Origin: Thiomicrospira cyclica ALM1
Lineage (GTDB): Bacteria; Pseudomonadota; Gammaproteobacteria; Thiomicrospirales; Thiomicrospiraceae
Direction of reading: 5' to 3'
NCBI RefSeq assembly: GCF_000214825.1
Contig: NC_015581.1
Location: forward strand, 1,116,001-1,180,000
Length of the DNA stretch: 64,000 nucleotides
This document shows, one piece after another, positions 38,293 through 47,590 of this stretch (the first letter of the stretch is position 1; the number at the start of each line of letters is the position of its first letter). A program made the position numbers and the translations under genes. A model generated the notes under the pieces. That model had not been told where the DNA came from. It did not search any database and worked only from the letters and a program-made list of their open reading frames with translations.

Positions 38293-40377
38293 CTAAAAGC
38301 CCAATACTTCAAGCGAGCTATCACGGCGCTCCACGGCGCGGCTTGAAGAGGATGTCGATTGTTCAATCACAGAGTCGCGTCTAGGCATGGTTGAAATCAC
38401 GCCTTTTTCTGACGAAGTCGCCAAGCCATCGTCTAATTGCTCTAAAGTAGGTAATTCCGGTCGTAGACCTTCCAGCAACCCGCTTGGACTATGACGTAAG
38501 ATTGTTTGCTGTTGTTCTTGCATCTGCCCATATTTTTGGCGACTGTGGAAACTTCCCATGGTTTGATCACGAATAATGACAGGGCGTAAAAAAATCATCA
38601 AATTCACTTTTTCACGCTGGCTGGATTGATTCCGAAATAACGCGCCCAAACCGGGAATACTACCTAAGCCTGGCACTTCATTACGTGTATCGGTTTCCCG
38701 CTCACTCAACAAACCGCCCAGCACAATCGTATCTCCATCACCGACAATGACACTAGTCCGTAACTCACGCTTAGAGGTCTGTAACAAATCGGGGGTATCA
38801 CCAGGCAATACATCAGAAATTTCATTCTCAATTTCTAGATAAACTTCATTACCCTGATTAATCTGCGGTTTAACACGCAGCTTGAGTCCGACACTTTTTC
38901 GTTCAATAGTAGTAAATGGATTAGTGCCACCTGCGCTGGTGGTGAAACTACCGGTTCGAAACGGAACCTCTCGACCCACAATGATTTCAGCACTTTCGTT
39001 ATCTAAAGTTAACAAGGTCGGTGTTGACAAAATATTGGCACCAGTATCAGAACGCAATGCATTAATTAAGGCACCCCAGCCGCTGTTACCACGAACTTCA
39101 CCCACCGCCGCAGTCACACCCCGACCCGGAAAGCCATCCGGCAAGGCTTGGATATTGCCTGTACCCACGGCCGTTGCCACTCCCGGCAAATTACCTGATA
39201 AGTTAAACAAGCCTACCCCGCTCGCGCCAAAAGCCGCCCAATCGACGCCTAACTGTGCCGCACGCGCCTCAGACAGTTCCACAATAATCGCTTCTATTAA
39301 GACTTGTGCTCGGCGAATATCAAGCTGACGTATAACACTTTTCAAGCCCTCCAGTATATCGGCAGGCGCGCTCATTACGATTGCATTCATTCGTTCGTCA
39401 GCTTGAATGGATACACTGGTCATCATAGATTTTTCAAACGAGACCTGATTAGCAGGCCTGCTGCTGGCGTCTTCACTCGTGGCTGACTCACCAGCTACGC
39501 TTTCCAATCCACCGCGAAAACCCTCCTGACTTGCCAGCTGCTGGAGTATGGGTACTAAATCCGTCGCTTTAGCATATTGCAAATACACTACCTGGATACT
39601 TCCGTCACGGCTTAAAGGTACATCCAGATCCGCAATTAAGGCGCGCACCATTAACCGATCATCAATATCACCTGACACTATGATGCGATTAGAACGTTCA
39701 TCAAAATTAATCCGTGCACCCAATACATTTTGACCCGCACCAGAAACACCTTGAACCGCGCGCAAGGTTCTTACCAACTCATCCGCTGGCGCATGTTGCG
39801 GACGGATCACCTCAAACTCGGCATGAGTATTAATATCAATTTGTCTTAGAATCGCTTTAATCCGATTCAAGCCATCTACAGTATCCGTTACAATTAATCG
39901 ATTGCTATCGGCCAGTGCCACTAAATGACCTTCGCGCGCAACAAGCGGACGTAAAATGGCAACCAATTTAGCAGCCTCGACATGATTCACTGATACCACT
40001 TCGGTCACCCAAGCCTCCCCTACATCCTGCGGGCTCACATAAGGCAATTGGTCTCGCGCTAAATTAACCGGCACCACCTTAATCACTTCACCACTGGGAA
40101 TCGCTACAAAACCGTGCACATTTAAAATCGCCAGCAAGGTTTGATATAAGGCATCCCCCGACATGGCTTGTGGTGCAATCAAGGTCACCTTACCTCTGAC
40201 ACGTGGGTCAATAATAAAATTCTGACCAGTCACTTTTGCTACGGCTTCAATGACATTCGCAATCTCCACATCACGAAAGTTTTGTTGAATCTCTGCCGCT
40301 TGCACACGCGGAATCATCATCGCCCAAATAAACAGGCCTACTAACAAACTAAATCGCCCTATTTGTGACTTCAACAC
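38293..40377 (-). CDS. gspD: Type II secretion system secretin D
   Basis: GspD forms the outer-membrane channel. The 694-residue precursor has a signal peptide ending VQAAE (near residue 28), the N0 domain (IQQNFRDVEIANVIEAVAKV), N1-N3 KH-like domains to about 380, and the secretin domain with VPGLGSIPGLGALFR near 590. The C-terminal roughly 75 residues are low complexity (STSSSSRAVERRDSS), where other systems carry an S-domain for a pilotin. It lies 24 bp after gspC. Confidence 0.96.
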   Translation of the reverse strand: MLKSQIGRFSLLVGLFIWAMMIPRVQAAEIQQNFRDVEIANVIEAVAKVTGQNFIIDPRVRGKVTLIAPQAMSGDALYQTLLAILNVHGFVAIPSGEVIKVVPVNLARDQLPYVSPQDVGEAWVTEVVSVNHVEAAKLVAILRPLVAREGHLVALADSNRLIVTDTVDGLNRIKAILRQIDINTHAEFEVIRPQHAPADELVRTLRAVQGVSGAGQNVLGARINFDERSNRIIVSGDIDDRLMVRALIADLDVPLSRDGSIQVVYLQYAKATDLVPILQQLASQEGFRGGLESVAGESATSEDASSRPANQVSFEKSMMTSVSIQADERMNAIVMSAPADILEGLKSVIRQLDIRRAQVLIEAIIVELSEARAAQLGVDWAAFGASGVGLFNLSGNLPGVATAVGTGNIQALPDGFPGRGVTAAVGEVRGNSGWGALINALRSDTGANILSTPTLLTLDNESAEIIVGREVPFRTGSFTTSAGGTNPFTTIERKSVGLKLRVKPQINQGNEVYLEIENEISDVLPGDTPDLLQTSKRELRTSVIVGDGDTIVLGGLLSERETDTRNEVPGLGSIPGLGALFRNQSSQREKVNLMIFLRPVIIRDQTMGSFHSRQKYGQMQEQQQTILRHSPSGLLEGLRPELPTLEQLDDGLATSSEKGVISTMPRRDSVIEQSTSSSSRAVERRDSSLEVLGF

Positions 40378-40401
40378 TCGATTTCACTCCATTTATTTGG
40401 C

Positions 40402-41295
40402 TTATTCGGCACTTAAATCAACTTCAATCGTTTCGGCTAGCCCATTACGATTGATCACTAAACTAAACCGTCTATCTTGTAAAAACTGATTCCACACAGT
40501 CGGATTTTCAGCCATTTCTGCCACGGTGATGCCGTTAATGCTGGTCACCAAATCGCCCTCTCGAAAACCCAGCGCGCTAAATATATCCGGGTGATTACGT
40601 GGCGCAATACGGATACCTAACCAGTTACTGCCTTCCTTTACCCCCTCAAAGCGCACATACTGACCAATCGCCATCGGGCTTTGACGTACTTGCTGACTGA
40701 CTTGTCGTAATTGCGTTTGTTGCTGTGCGTCTAAACCAACTTGCTCGATCAACGGCGACTCGGCATCTGTTGGATTTTCGACACTTTTTTCCAGCAAGCC
40801 CATAGCATTATCAACCATCGACAAGCGCTCGAGTCGTCCCTGGTTGCGCAACATCACAAAATCGGCACCCACTTCAGCAAGCGCGACATTGTTTGGCAAT
40901 TGGTCACCCACCGCTAACACCCGCACATCGCGACCAGCTTGAATAATCGCCACTTGTTTATCCTGCTGACGAATGACCCCAATCAGCTGAAAATTGAGTC
41001 GAGTTTCGGTAATAATCGGTTCAGACTGAACAGGAACAAACGACGCTGAAGCAACTGCGGGCGACTCACCCCACAAACCTAAAGGAATTGGGGACTCTAT
41101 GGATTTTTGAAGCGATAATGATTGCATCACTGGCAAAGGCGGGGTAACGGGCACTGCTAAAAACTTAGCCGCTAACACCCCTGCTTGCCAGACAAGCATC
41201 GGGGTTAACCCTATTACTAAAATGCGGGCTAATAAGTGTGGCTTAAAAATTAAGTTTTGCAATGGAAAATACGTTACTTTAAATATTAACATCAT
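40402..41295 (-). CDS. gspC: Type II secretion system protein C
   Basis: GspC connects the inner-membrane platform to the secretin. The 297-residue protein has one N-terminal membrane segment (HLLARILVIGLTPMLVWQAGV), a linker, the HR domain (TRLNFQLIGVIRQQDKQVAI near 100) and a C-terminal PDZ domain (GFREGDLVTSINGITVAEM near 250). It is the first gene of gspCDEFGHIJKLMN, which is co-directional with only small gaps or overlaps. The second methionine could be the true start. Confidence 0.95.
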   Translation of the reverse strand: MMLIFKVTYFPLQNLIFKPHLLARILVIGLTPMLVWQAGVLAAKFLAVPVTPPLPVMQSLSLQKSIESPIPLGLWGESPAVASASFVPVQSEPIITETRLNFQLIGVIRQQDKQVAIIQAGRDVRVLAVGDQLPNNVALAEVGADFVMLRNQGRLERLSMVDNAMGLLEKSVENPTDAESPLIEQVGLDAQQQTQLRQVSQQVRQSPMAIGQYVRFEGVKEGSNWLGIRIAPRNHPDIFSALGFREGDLVTSINGITVAEMAENPTVWNQFLQDRRFSLVINRNGLAETIEVDLSAE

Positions 41296-41630
41296 AGCAA
41301 AACCTAAATTTGATTACGTAATTTTTTGCAAGGCTTTTTAAAAAGCAAAAACCAGATAGTATTTATTCGCCAATATAAGCCCTAGTTCAATTGCCGCATC
41401 GGGAAATATCTAACCTTATTCCTTCACAAAGGATAACGGCTTCTTTTTTTAAATTCGTTAGTGTCGCTTTTTATTAAGCGCACTTTTGACTCACATTCAC
41501 TTTCAAGCTTCAACAGCTACTATTGTCTCATATTGAGATTTCCACATTAGAACAGATCATAACCAATAAAAACGCTATTATATGAGTCGTGTATAGTGAT
41601 CATTTAGACTCTTAACAGGAGACTTTAACC
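41296..41630. promoter_or_regulatory. Divergent gsp operon / msrAB control region
   Basis: This 335-bp gap holds the promoters of both divergent units. A perfect 14-bp palindrome GCTTTTTAAAAAGC (41333-41346), flanked by TTTTTGC and GCAAAAA, lies about 40 bp before gspC and could be an operator. TATAGT at 41592-41597 is a possible msrAB -10 box. The msrAB ribosome binding site AGGAG is clear. The rest shows no gene. Confidence 0.4.
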
Positions 41631-42791
41631 ATGAACCAACAAACTAAAATGAGTCAAAATGCAAACTACCCTTTTGTCGTACTGGGCATGGGCTGCTTTT
41701 GGGGGGCAGAAAAACGGATGCTAAGCCTTGCAGGCGTTGTGGATGTCGAATCCGGCTATGCCAATGGTGAGATTGATGCCAGCTACGAAGCTATATTAGC
41801 GCATGAACGCAAGCGCCGCATGGGGCTTAGTGAGCTTAAAAACCATGTTGAGGTCGTTAAGGTGTGGTTTGACCCGGCAAAAACAACCCTTGAACAGGTA
41901 CTCGCTCAATTTTGGGAAAGCCATAACCCAACTCAAGGCGACCGCCAAGGCAATGATGTCGGCAGTAATTACCGCAGTGCTATTTTTACCGCCACCGAAC
42001 AAGACCTGCCTATTGCTGAAGCTTCTAGAAAAACATATCAACAAGCGCTCGATACGGCTGGATTCTCTCAAATTACCACCGACATTACCCTGCTAATGAG
42101 CTACACACCGGCAGAAACTTACCATCAGCGCTATTTACAAAAAAACCCCAACGGCTATTGTGGCTTAGGCGGTACCGGGGTTGCCTACCCTAGCAGCCAA
42201 GCATTTCGCCCCTACCCAGAGTGGACTCTGGTTATTTACGGGCAACAGACGGCCTTTGCCGAAGATCAGTTTTGTAACGAGGTGTTAAAACACTATCCCT
42301 TGCCGTTTGAGTTACGCTGGCAAGAATCAGCGTCGCCGCTCACCTTACAACTTGAGCAGAAAGGACGACCAAGCGCTGAATTTGCTGACCCGTTTAGTCC
42401 ACCCTATACGGAGTTTTGGCGGTGGCTCGGACACTATTTGCTAACCGAAGAACAACATTACATTGCCTTTTCACAAGGCACGGAACGCCCATTTTGTGGG
42501 CCTTATTTAACCGAAAAACGCCGTGGCTGGTTTTTAGATCCCTTATCCGGTGTCCCGTTATTTCATAGTGATACAAAATTTGACAGCGGCACCGGCTGGC
42601 CCAGTTTCTTTGACGTAGTGGCTGATGCCGTTACCCTCGTCAAAGATCGCTCACATGGCATGATTCGAACCGAAGTACGCAGTGCCAGCACCGGGATCCA
42701 TTTGGGTCATGTGTTTGAGGATGGCCCTGCACCCACCCATTTACGCTATTGCATTAACGGTCAGGTACTGTTGTTTAAGCATGACGTTTAA
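41631..42791 (+). CDS. msrAB: Fused peptide-methionine sulfoxide reductase MsrA-MsrB
   Basis: The enzyme repairs both S- and R-epimers of methionine sulfoxide. The 386 residues comprise an N-terminal MsrA domain with catalytic GCFWG (C22) and QGNDVGSNYRSAIF, and a C-terminal MsrB domain from about residue 265 with FDSGTGWPSF and catalytic RYCINGQ (C374). No export signal is visible, so it is probably cytosolic. The MsrB part lacks the usual zinc CxxC before PLF (here DPLSGVPLF), so it belongs to the non-zinc type. The MsrA part carries a charged insertion (AHERKRRMGLSELKNH) before the conserved HVEVV stretch. The LysE-family gene overlaps its 3' end. Confidence 0.95.
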   Translation: MNQQTKMSQNANYPFVVLGMGCFWGAEKRMLSLAGVVDVESGYANGEIDASYEAILAHERKRRMGLSELKNHVEVVKVWFDPAKTTLEQVLAQFWESHNPTQGDRQGNDVGSNYRSAIFTATEQDLPIAEASRKTYQQALDTAGFSQITTDITLLMSYTPAETYHQRYLQKNPNGYCGLGGTGVAYPSSQAFRPYPEWTLVIYGQQTAFAEDQFCNEVLKHYPLPFELRWQESASPLTLQLEQKGRPSAEFADPFSPPYTEFWRWLGHYLLTEEQHYIAFSQGTERPFCGPYLTEKRRGWFLDPLSGVPLFHSDTKFDSGTGWPSFFDVVADAVTLVKDRSHGMIRTEVRSASTGIHLGHVFEDGPAPTHLRYCINGQVLLFKHDV

Positions 42792-43395
42792 TTTACTGCT
42801 GAGCTTATCCATCGCTCTAACCTTAGTTGCGGCCGCACCCGGACCCGGGGTGATTATGACCGTAACCCGTACGCTACAGTTTGGTCTGACTGCCGGTCTA
42901 CTCGTGGTTGCTGGCATTGTTGCCATGGATTTGGTCGTGTTAATGGCAACCCTGGCCGGCTTAAATCTGCTAACGCTTGCTAACCAACCAGGCCTGCTAA
43001 CCCTTTTGATGGTGATCGCAAGCTTGGTGTTGATTGTTCTTGGTATTCAAAGTTGGCGGCGACCGATCATTTTAAGACTGGATGAAGGTCATGCTTCGGT
43101 TAGCCATTTTATGGCCGGCATTGCCGTCAGCTTGACCAATCCAGTGCTGTTTTATTTGGCTTTTTTACCTGTTTTTATTGATTTAGATGCCCTTACGCTT
43201 CATGATCAAATAGTTTTGTTGGCTTTAATTAGCGGCGTTCTAACCCTGGTACTGGGTGCCTATGCCCTCCTGGCTGCAAAACTAAAAACATGGTTATTTG
43301 AACAACACCCAGAGCGTCAGCTTTGGTTAAACCGAATCAGTGCCACGGTTTTGTTTATACTTGCAATTACCCTTATTCACTCTACAATAAGCTAA
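42781..43395 (+). CDS. LysE/RhtB family amino-acid exporter
   Basis: This is a 204-residue inner-membrane protein of the LysE superfamily, which exports amino acids or related metabolites. The start ATG at 42781 overlaps the last codons of msrAB by 11 bp, and a longer upstream reading would be internal to msrB. Six hydrophobic segments are visible. The conserved N-terminal APGPGVIMTVTRTLQFGLTAG and SLTNPVLFYLAFLPVFID match the family. An iterated palindrome is at 42989. The substrate cannot be told from sequence. Confidence 0.88.
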   Translation: MTFNLLLSLSIALTLVAAAPGPGVIMTVTRTLQFGLTAGLLVVAGIVAMDLVVLMATLAGLNLLTLANQPGLLTLLMVIASLVLIVLGIQSWRRPIILRLDEGHASVSHFMAGIAVSLTNPVLFYLAFLPVFIDLDALTLHDQIVLLALISGVLTLVLGAYALLAAKLKTWLFEQHPERQLWLNRISATVLFILAITLIHSTIS

Positions 43396-43423
43396 TAACC
43401 AACTAATTTAGTCAGGAATCATT

Positions 43424-44845
43424 GTGGCAAGCTTCAGCCCTTTTCAACAGCCCTACTGCCAACTGGGTGGACAGTTTTTTCGTTACTGCCAAGCGGAACC
43501 TCTGCATAATGCCCATTGGGTCGCTCGCAATGATGCGCTGATTGTTGAACACCGGTTAAGTTTTAACGATGCCGAACTACTCAAACTGGCCAGCGGCCAA
43601 CTCGATGATTCATTAACACCTATTGCTCAAAAATATACAGGTCATCAATTTGGCTACTATAATCCCGATTTGGGTGACGGTCGCGGTTTATTACTTGGTC
43701 AAGGCTCTCAGGCAAATGGTCTCGCCTATGACTGGCATTTAAAAGGGGCTGGTCGCACGCCCTTTTCTCGCGGCGGTGATGGTCGCGCCGTTTTACGTTC
43801 GTGTATTCGGGAATATTTAGCCAGTGAAGCCATGGCCGGCCTAGGAATTCCAACCAGTCGAGCGCTATCGGTGGTCAGTAATGATGAAACCGTTTGGCGA
43901 GAAGGTGCTGAACCTCGAGCTGCTTTGCTCCGCTTAACTCCAAGCCATATTCGTTTTGGCCATTTTGAATGGGCCGCACAATTAGGCCCCGCCGCTTCTA
44001 AGCAACTGGCTGACCATGTGATTGAACAGCATTTTTCGAATCTTGCAGACACAGCTGAACCCTATGCGGCCTTACTCACTGAAATCGTAACTAGAACAGC
44101 AAAGATGATCGCGCAATGGCAAAGTGTTGGTTTTAATCATGGCGTCATGAATACCGATAATTTTTCTATCCTAGGCGAAACCTTTGATTATGGCCCTTAT
44201 GCATTTTTAGATGATTGTCAGATAGCTTATATTTGCAACCACTCCGACCAGGCGGGACGCTATGCCTACAACGAGCAACCACAAATCGGATTATGGAATT
44301 GCCAGGTTTTAGCGGCGAGTTTTGCCGATTTAATTCCAGAAACAAGCACCCGTGAGGCCATTATTAACAACTATGTCACCACCTATAACCAGCATTACAT
44401 AACTCTCATGCGGCATAAACTTGGGTTGGTCAGCGAGAATGCTAAAGATAAGGAATTGGTGGCCGAGTTGATTATTTTGATGGATAAACATGCTCTCGAT
44501 TGGAGTTGTACATGGCGAGAATTAGCCCTGCCGCTAGACGCACAATTTGCCAGCAAACTCAAAGATTACCAGGCCTGGTGGCTAACTTATCAAGCACGAC
44601 TTGACTTAGAATCAATTTCAGAACATACCCGCAAGATATTGATTTTAAATAAAAACCCACAACTGGTTTTACGCAACCATATTGCGCAAGAAGCGATTGA
44701 GCGTGCCGAAGCTGGCGATAGTGCTTGGGTAGACCAATTACGTAAAGCCTTGCAAAACCCGTTTGACATTTCAGCAGAATGGCTGACTTATACTGAGCGC
44801 CCAAAACTTAACCAAAAAGGCTTACGATTAAGTTGTTCGTCTTAA
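43424..44845 (+). CDS. selO: Protein adenylyltransferase SelO (YdiU)
   Basis: SelO is a pseudokinase-like enzyme that transfers AMP to protein hydroxyls and is linked to redox responses. The 473-residue protein starts at GTG (43424) with AGGAA upstream. It has the QKYTGHQFGYYNPDLGDGRG block, the inverted nucleotide-binding region HLKGAGRTPFSRGGDGRAVL, and the metal-binding VMNTDNFSILGETFDYGP. The C-terminus LSCSS keeps the cysteine at the site of selenocysteine in eukaryotic homologs. It is shorter than most, with a compact region before the end. Its place behind msrAB, another redox gene, is consistent with a shared stress theme. Confidence 0.95.
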   Translation: MASFSPFQQPYCQLGGQFFRYCQAEPLHNAHWVARNDALIVEHRLSFNDAELLKLASGQLDDSLTPIAQKYTGHQFGYYNPDLGDGRGLLLGQGSQANGLAYDWHLKGAGRTPFSRGGDGRAVLRSCIREYLASEAMAGLGIPTSRALSVVSNDETVWREGAEPRAALLRLTPSHIRFGHFEWAAQLGPAASKQLADHVIEQHFSNLADTAEPYAALLTEIVTRTAKMIAQWQSVGFNHGVMNTDNFSILGETFDYGPYAFLDDCQIAYICNHSDQAGRYAYNEQPQIGLWNCQVLAASFADLIPETSTREAIINNYVTTYNQHYITLMRHKLGLVSENAKDKELVAELIILMDKHALDWSCTWRELALPLDAQFASKLKDYQAWWLTYQARLDLESISEHTRKILILNKNPQLVLRNHIAQEAIERAEAGDSAWVDQLRKALQNPFDISAEWLTYTERPKLNQKGLRLSCSS

Positions 44846-45011
44846 AAATTGACACCATCGATACTGGGTTGAGGAGCCCTTCTGCTATTCACTTTTTTAG
44901 GGCTAATAAACAATCATTTTGTCATGCTGGTGCGCATCAGTCATGGTCGTTAAACCCATGTAACGTTATAATAATTCAATGAGTACCAACACTAGCAAAT
45001 AGAGAACACAA

Positions 45012-46085
45012 ATGATCAATAATGACTGGAAAACTTTTTTAAATGAACAACATGCCGTGCTCAATAAAGAAGGTGCTATTACAGCACTGCAATTTCCTGA
45101 ACTAGAACGCACGATCCTAACACATGGCCCCGCGCTAACTAGCCTTGCTCATGACGCCCTACTAGAAGTACGCGGTGAGGAAGCGCTCAGTTTTTTGAAT
45201 GGTCAACTCACTAATGATATAAAAACCGTTACCGAAGAAAATGCCTGCTACAGCGCCTACTGTGACCCAAAGGGGCAGGTTTTAGCGCTAATGCTCGTGT
45301 TTAAAATGGCCGACGCCTATTATTTGAGTTTTGATGGCAGCTTAAAAGACGCCGTTCAAAAACGCTTACAAATGTTTATCATGCGTTCTAAAGTAACCCT
45401 GACCGATGTTAGCCAAGACTGGATTAAAATCGGCTACGCAGGGCAATTTGCCGATTTAGAAATTCAACGCCGCTTAGATGTGAAAGTGAAGAACTCACTT
45501 GCCACTGCGCAAGCGAAGGATGAAAGTTTTACAGACTTAACTTTGATTAAGGTGCCCGGCCCCTATCACAGCTATGAAATTTTTGCCCCAGTTACCACGG
45601 CACAAAAAGCTTGGGAAGCGCTCAAACGCAACGGAGAAGCCACCAATGCTCAGGACTGGCGCTTGTTAAAAATTCTGGCCGGTTTTCCCAGTGTCAATGC
45701 TCTAACTTCCGGACAATTTATCGCCCAATTTATAAACTTGGATAAACTCGATCAAATTAACTTCAAAAAAGGCTGTTTTCCCGGTCAAGAAATTATCGCT
45801 CGCCTACATTACCGTAGCCAACCCAGTAAGCGTATGTTCCGCTTAAAGCTGACTCAATCTGTGGATTTAGAACCTGGCTCTGAGTTGAGTTTAATGGATG
45901 CCAATGGTAAAAAACATAAGTTTGACGTCGTCTCGGCAACAGCGGATATTTTTGCTGGGACCCAAGTTTTGGCTGTCGCTACTGTGAAGTCTTTAGAAGC
46001 CGCCGTAGGTCAACTACAAAGTCCGGAAACAGGCCTGGTAACTATCGAACCCCATCCCTACCCGCTAGTTTCGGTTGAAGACTAG
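45012..46085 (+). CDS. ygfZ: Folate-dependent protein YgfZ
   Basis: YgfZ is a GcvT-like folate-binding protein that supports repair or assembly of iron-sulfur clusters, including those of tRNA-modifying enzymes. The 357-residue sequence contains the signature KGCFPGQEIIAR near residue 252 with its conserved cysteine, and an N-terminal half with LNGQLTNDIKTV and YCDPKGQVLALMLV. A TATAAT at 44967-44972 may be the -10 box. The stop codon overlaps the stop of the convergent helicase gene. Confidence 0.93.
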   Translation: MINNDWKTFLNEQHAVLNKEGAITALQFPELERTILTHGPALTSLAHDALLEVRGEEALSFLNGQLTNDIKTVTEENACYSAYCDPKGQVLALMLVFKMADAYYLSFDGSLKDAVQKRLQMFIMRSKVTLTDVSQDWIKIGYAGQFADLEIQRRLDVKVKNSLATAQAKDESFTDLTLIKVPGPYHSYEIFAPVTTAQKAWEALKRNGEATNAQDWRLLKILAGFPSVNALTSGQFIAQFINLDKLDQINFKKGCFPGQEIIARLHYRSQPSKRMFRLKLTQSVDLEPGSELSLMDANGKKHKFDVVSATADIFAGTQVLAVATVKSLEAAVGQLQSPETGLVTIEPHPYPLVSVED

Positions 46086-47590
46086 CCGGGTTTGTTAGCA
46101 GGTTTTTCAGCCAATTGATCAAAAAATTGGTTGAGGGCTTTGGGTAACTTCAATACTTTTTTAGCACGCGTAATCGCTACATACAGCACATTCAACTGTT
46201 CAATATAATCATTGGCATCCGCTTCAGGTGCTTCAAAATCAGACGCTAGAACCACTTGTTCAAACCCAAGGCCTTTCGCTTTATGCACCGTACTAATAAA
46301 AACCTGCGAAATCTGTTGTGAGCCTGAAGCACAATGCCGATGCAGGCGAGCAATTCTAGCCAGGGTTTGATCACGATGGGCTTCAACAAATTTAATAATG
46401 TGCTTCCATTCATTTTTTTGCGCCTCGTCAGCCACCTGAGTAAATTCTTGCCAACTGGTAAAAATCGCCAAATCACTGACCTTAACCTGCGCTAACTTGC
46501 CTTTATACAGCGCATACGCTGACTCAATCAGCTTGGCGACCTGGTCCAGTCCACCGTTTATTTCAAAGGTAATCTTACGTTCAATGCAAAACTCCGCCAC
46601 TTCAAAGACCTTGGCATTGGTTCGACACAACACCGTGTATGGCGCATAGGGATCAAACTGGGTATTAATCGGATAGTCTTTGGCCAAACCCTTAACCACT
46701 CGCTGCTCACCCGTTTGCTGCAACAATAAATTAGCTAACTGGGCGATATGCTGTCCAAATCGAAACGACTGGGTTAGCGGATACTGCTGTTTGGGTTCAC
46801 CCAATAAACTGGCACTGGCACGACGCCACGAATAGATTTGTTGATGCTTGTCACCCACCCAAATTTTTTGAGCCGACTGGCGATTTAACAGGGCTTTTAG
46901 TACCTGATTGGTATCCTGTGCCTCGTCTAAGAAGACCAGCTGATAATTGAGTTGGGGTTGGCGCAATTGAAACAACTTTAAATAACCATCGTGGGTAATC
47001 GCACAGGGGTGGTTTTCATCGAACATAGCCTGCGCCAAGGCATGCACACTGGCCAATAGTGGCATTAAAAAGGCGCTTTGCTCGTGGGGCTTAAGACTGT
47101 GTAACCAGTCCTGCAAGGGTTCCGGTAAATGACTGGCATCCGGTTCGGCATCTGCCGAATTACAAAATCCAGTGAGGGTTTCACTAATGGCGAGATTGAT
47201 TTGAAAGCGACTACGACCAAGAGTTGGCCAATTGGGCGTTTTCTCAGCATAGGCTTCAATATCTTGAAACGGTATGAAACCGCCACCCGCACGAAGCTTT
47301 TGCATCATAGCCTGACTCGGTTGCACCACATAACGATAGGCTAAGCTATGCGCGGTTCGACATTCCACCCAATTCGGAAATAAGGCATTCGCCTCTTGGG
47401 CAATGGCTTTATTAAACGCCAAATAAAGGGCTTTTTTAAATGGCTGTTGCTGTGCTATCGCATTCAAAGTGGCCGTTTTACTGGTGCCGGCAAAGGCTGG
47501 CACCGCAAAACTCTCACCGGCAATCGCCGCATCTATAATCGCCACTTGTTCGGCTGTGGCATCAAATCCTGCTACCTGATATCGACTCAT
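46082..47590 (-). CDS. UvrD/Rep-like superfamily I helicase
   Basis: This 502-residue protein has the layout of a compact SF1A helicase. Motif I is FAGTSKTATL near residues 33-42, with serine in place of the usual second glycine of GxGKT. Motif II LVFLDEAQDTNQ is near residue 222. Motif III KIWVGDKHQQIYSWRRA, motif V STVHKAKGLGFEQVVL and motif VI NVLYVAITRAKKVLKLP follow. It is shorter than UvrD (about 720), with reduced 1B/2B subdomains, and resembles the FBH1-like group. Its ATG overlaps the stop of the symporter gene. The biological role is unknown. Confidence 0.85.
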   Translation of the reverse strand: MSRYQVAGFDATAEQVAIIDAAIAGESFAVPAFAGTSKTATLNAIAQQQPFKKALYLAFNKAIAQEANALFPNWVECRTAHSLAYRYVVQPSQAMMQKLRAGGGFIPFQDIEAYAEKTPNWPTLGRSRFQINLAISETLTGFCNSADAEPDASHLPEPLQDWLHSLKPHEQSAFLMPLLASVHALAQAMFDENHPCAITHDGYLKLFQLRQPQLNYQLVFLDEAQDTNQVLKALLNRQSAQKIWVGDKHQQIYSWRRASASLLGEPKQQYPLTQSFRFGQHIAQLANLLLQQTGEQRVVKGLAKDYPINTQFDPYAPYTVLCRTNAKVFEVAEFCIERKITFEINGGLDQVAKLIESAYALYKGKLAQVKVSDLAIFTSWQEFTQVADEAQKNEWKHIIKFVEAHRDQTLARIARLHRHCASGSQQISQVFISTVHKAKGLGFEQVVLASDFEAPEADANDYIEQLNVLYVAITRAKKVLKLPKALNQFFDQLAEKPANKPG

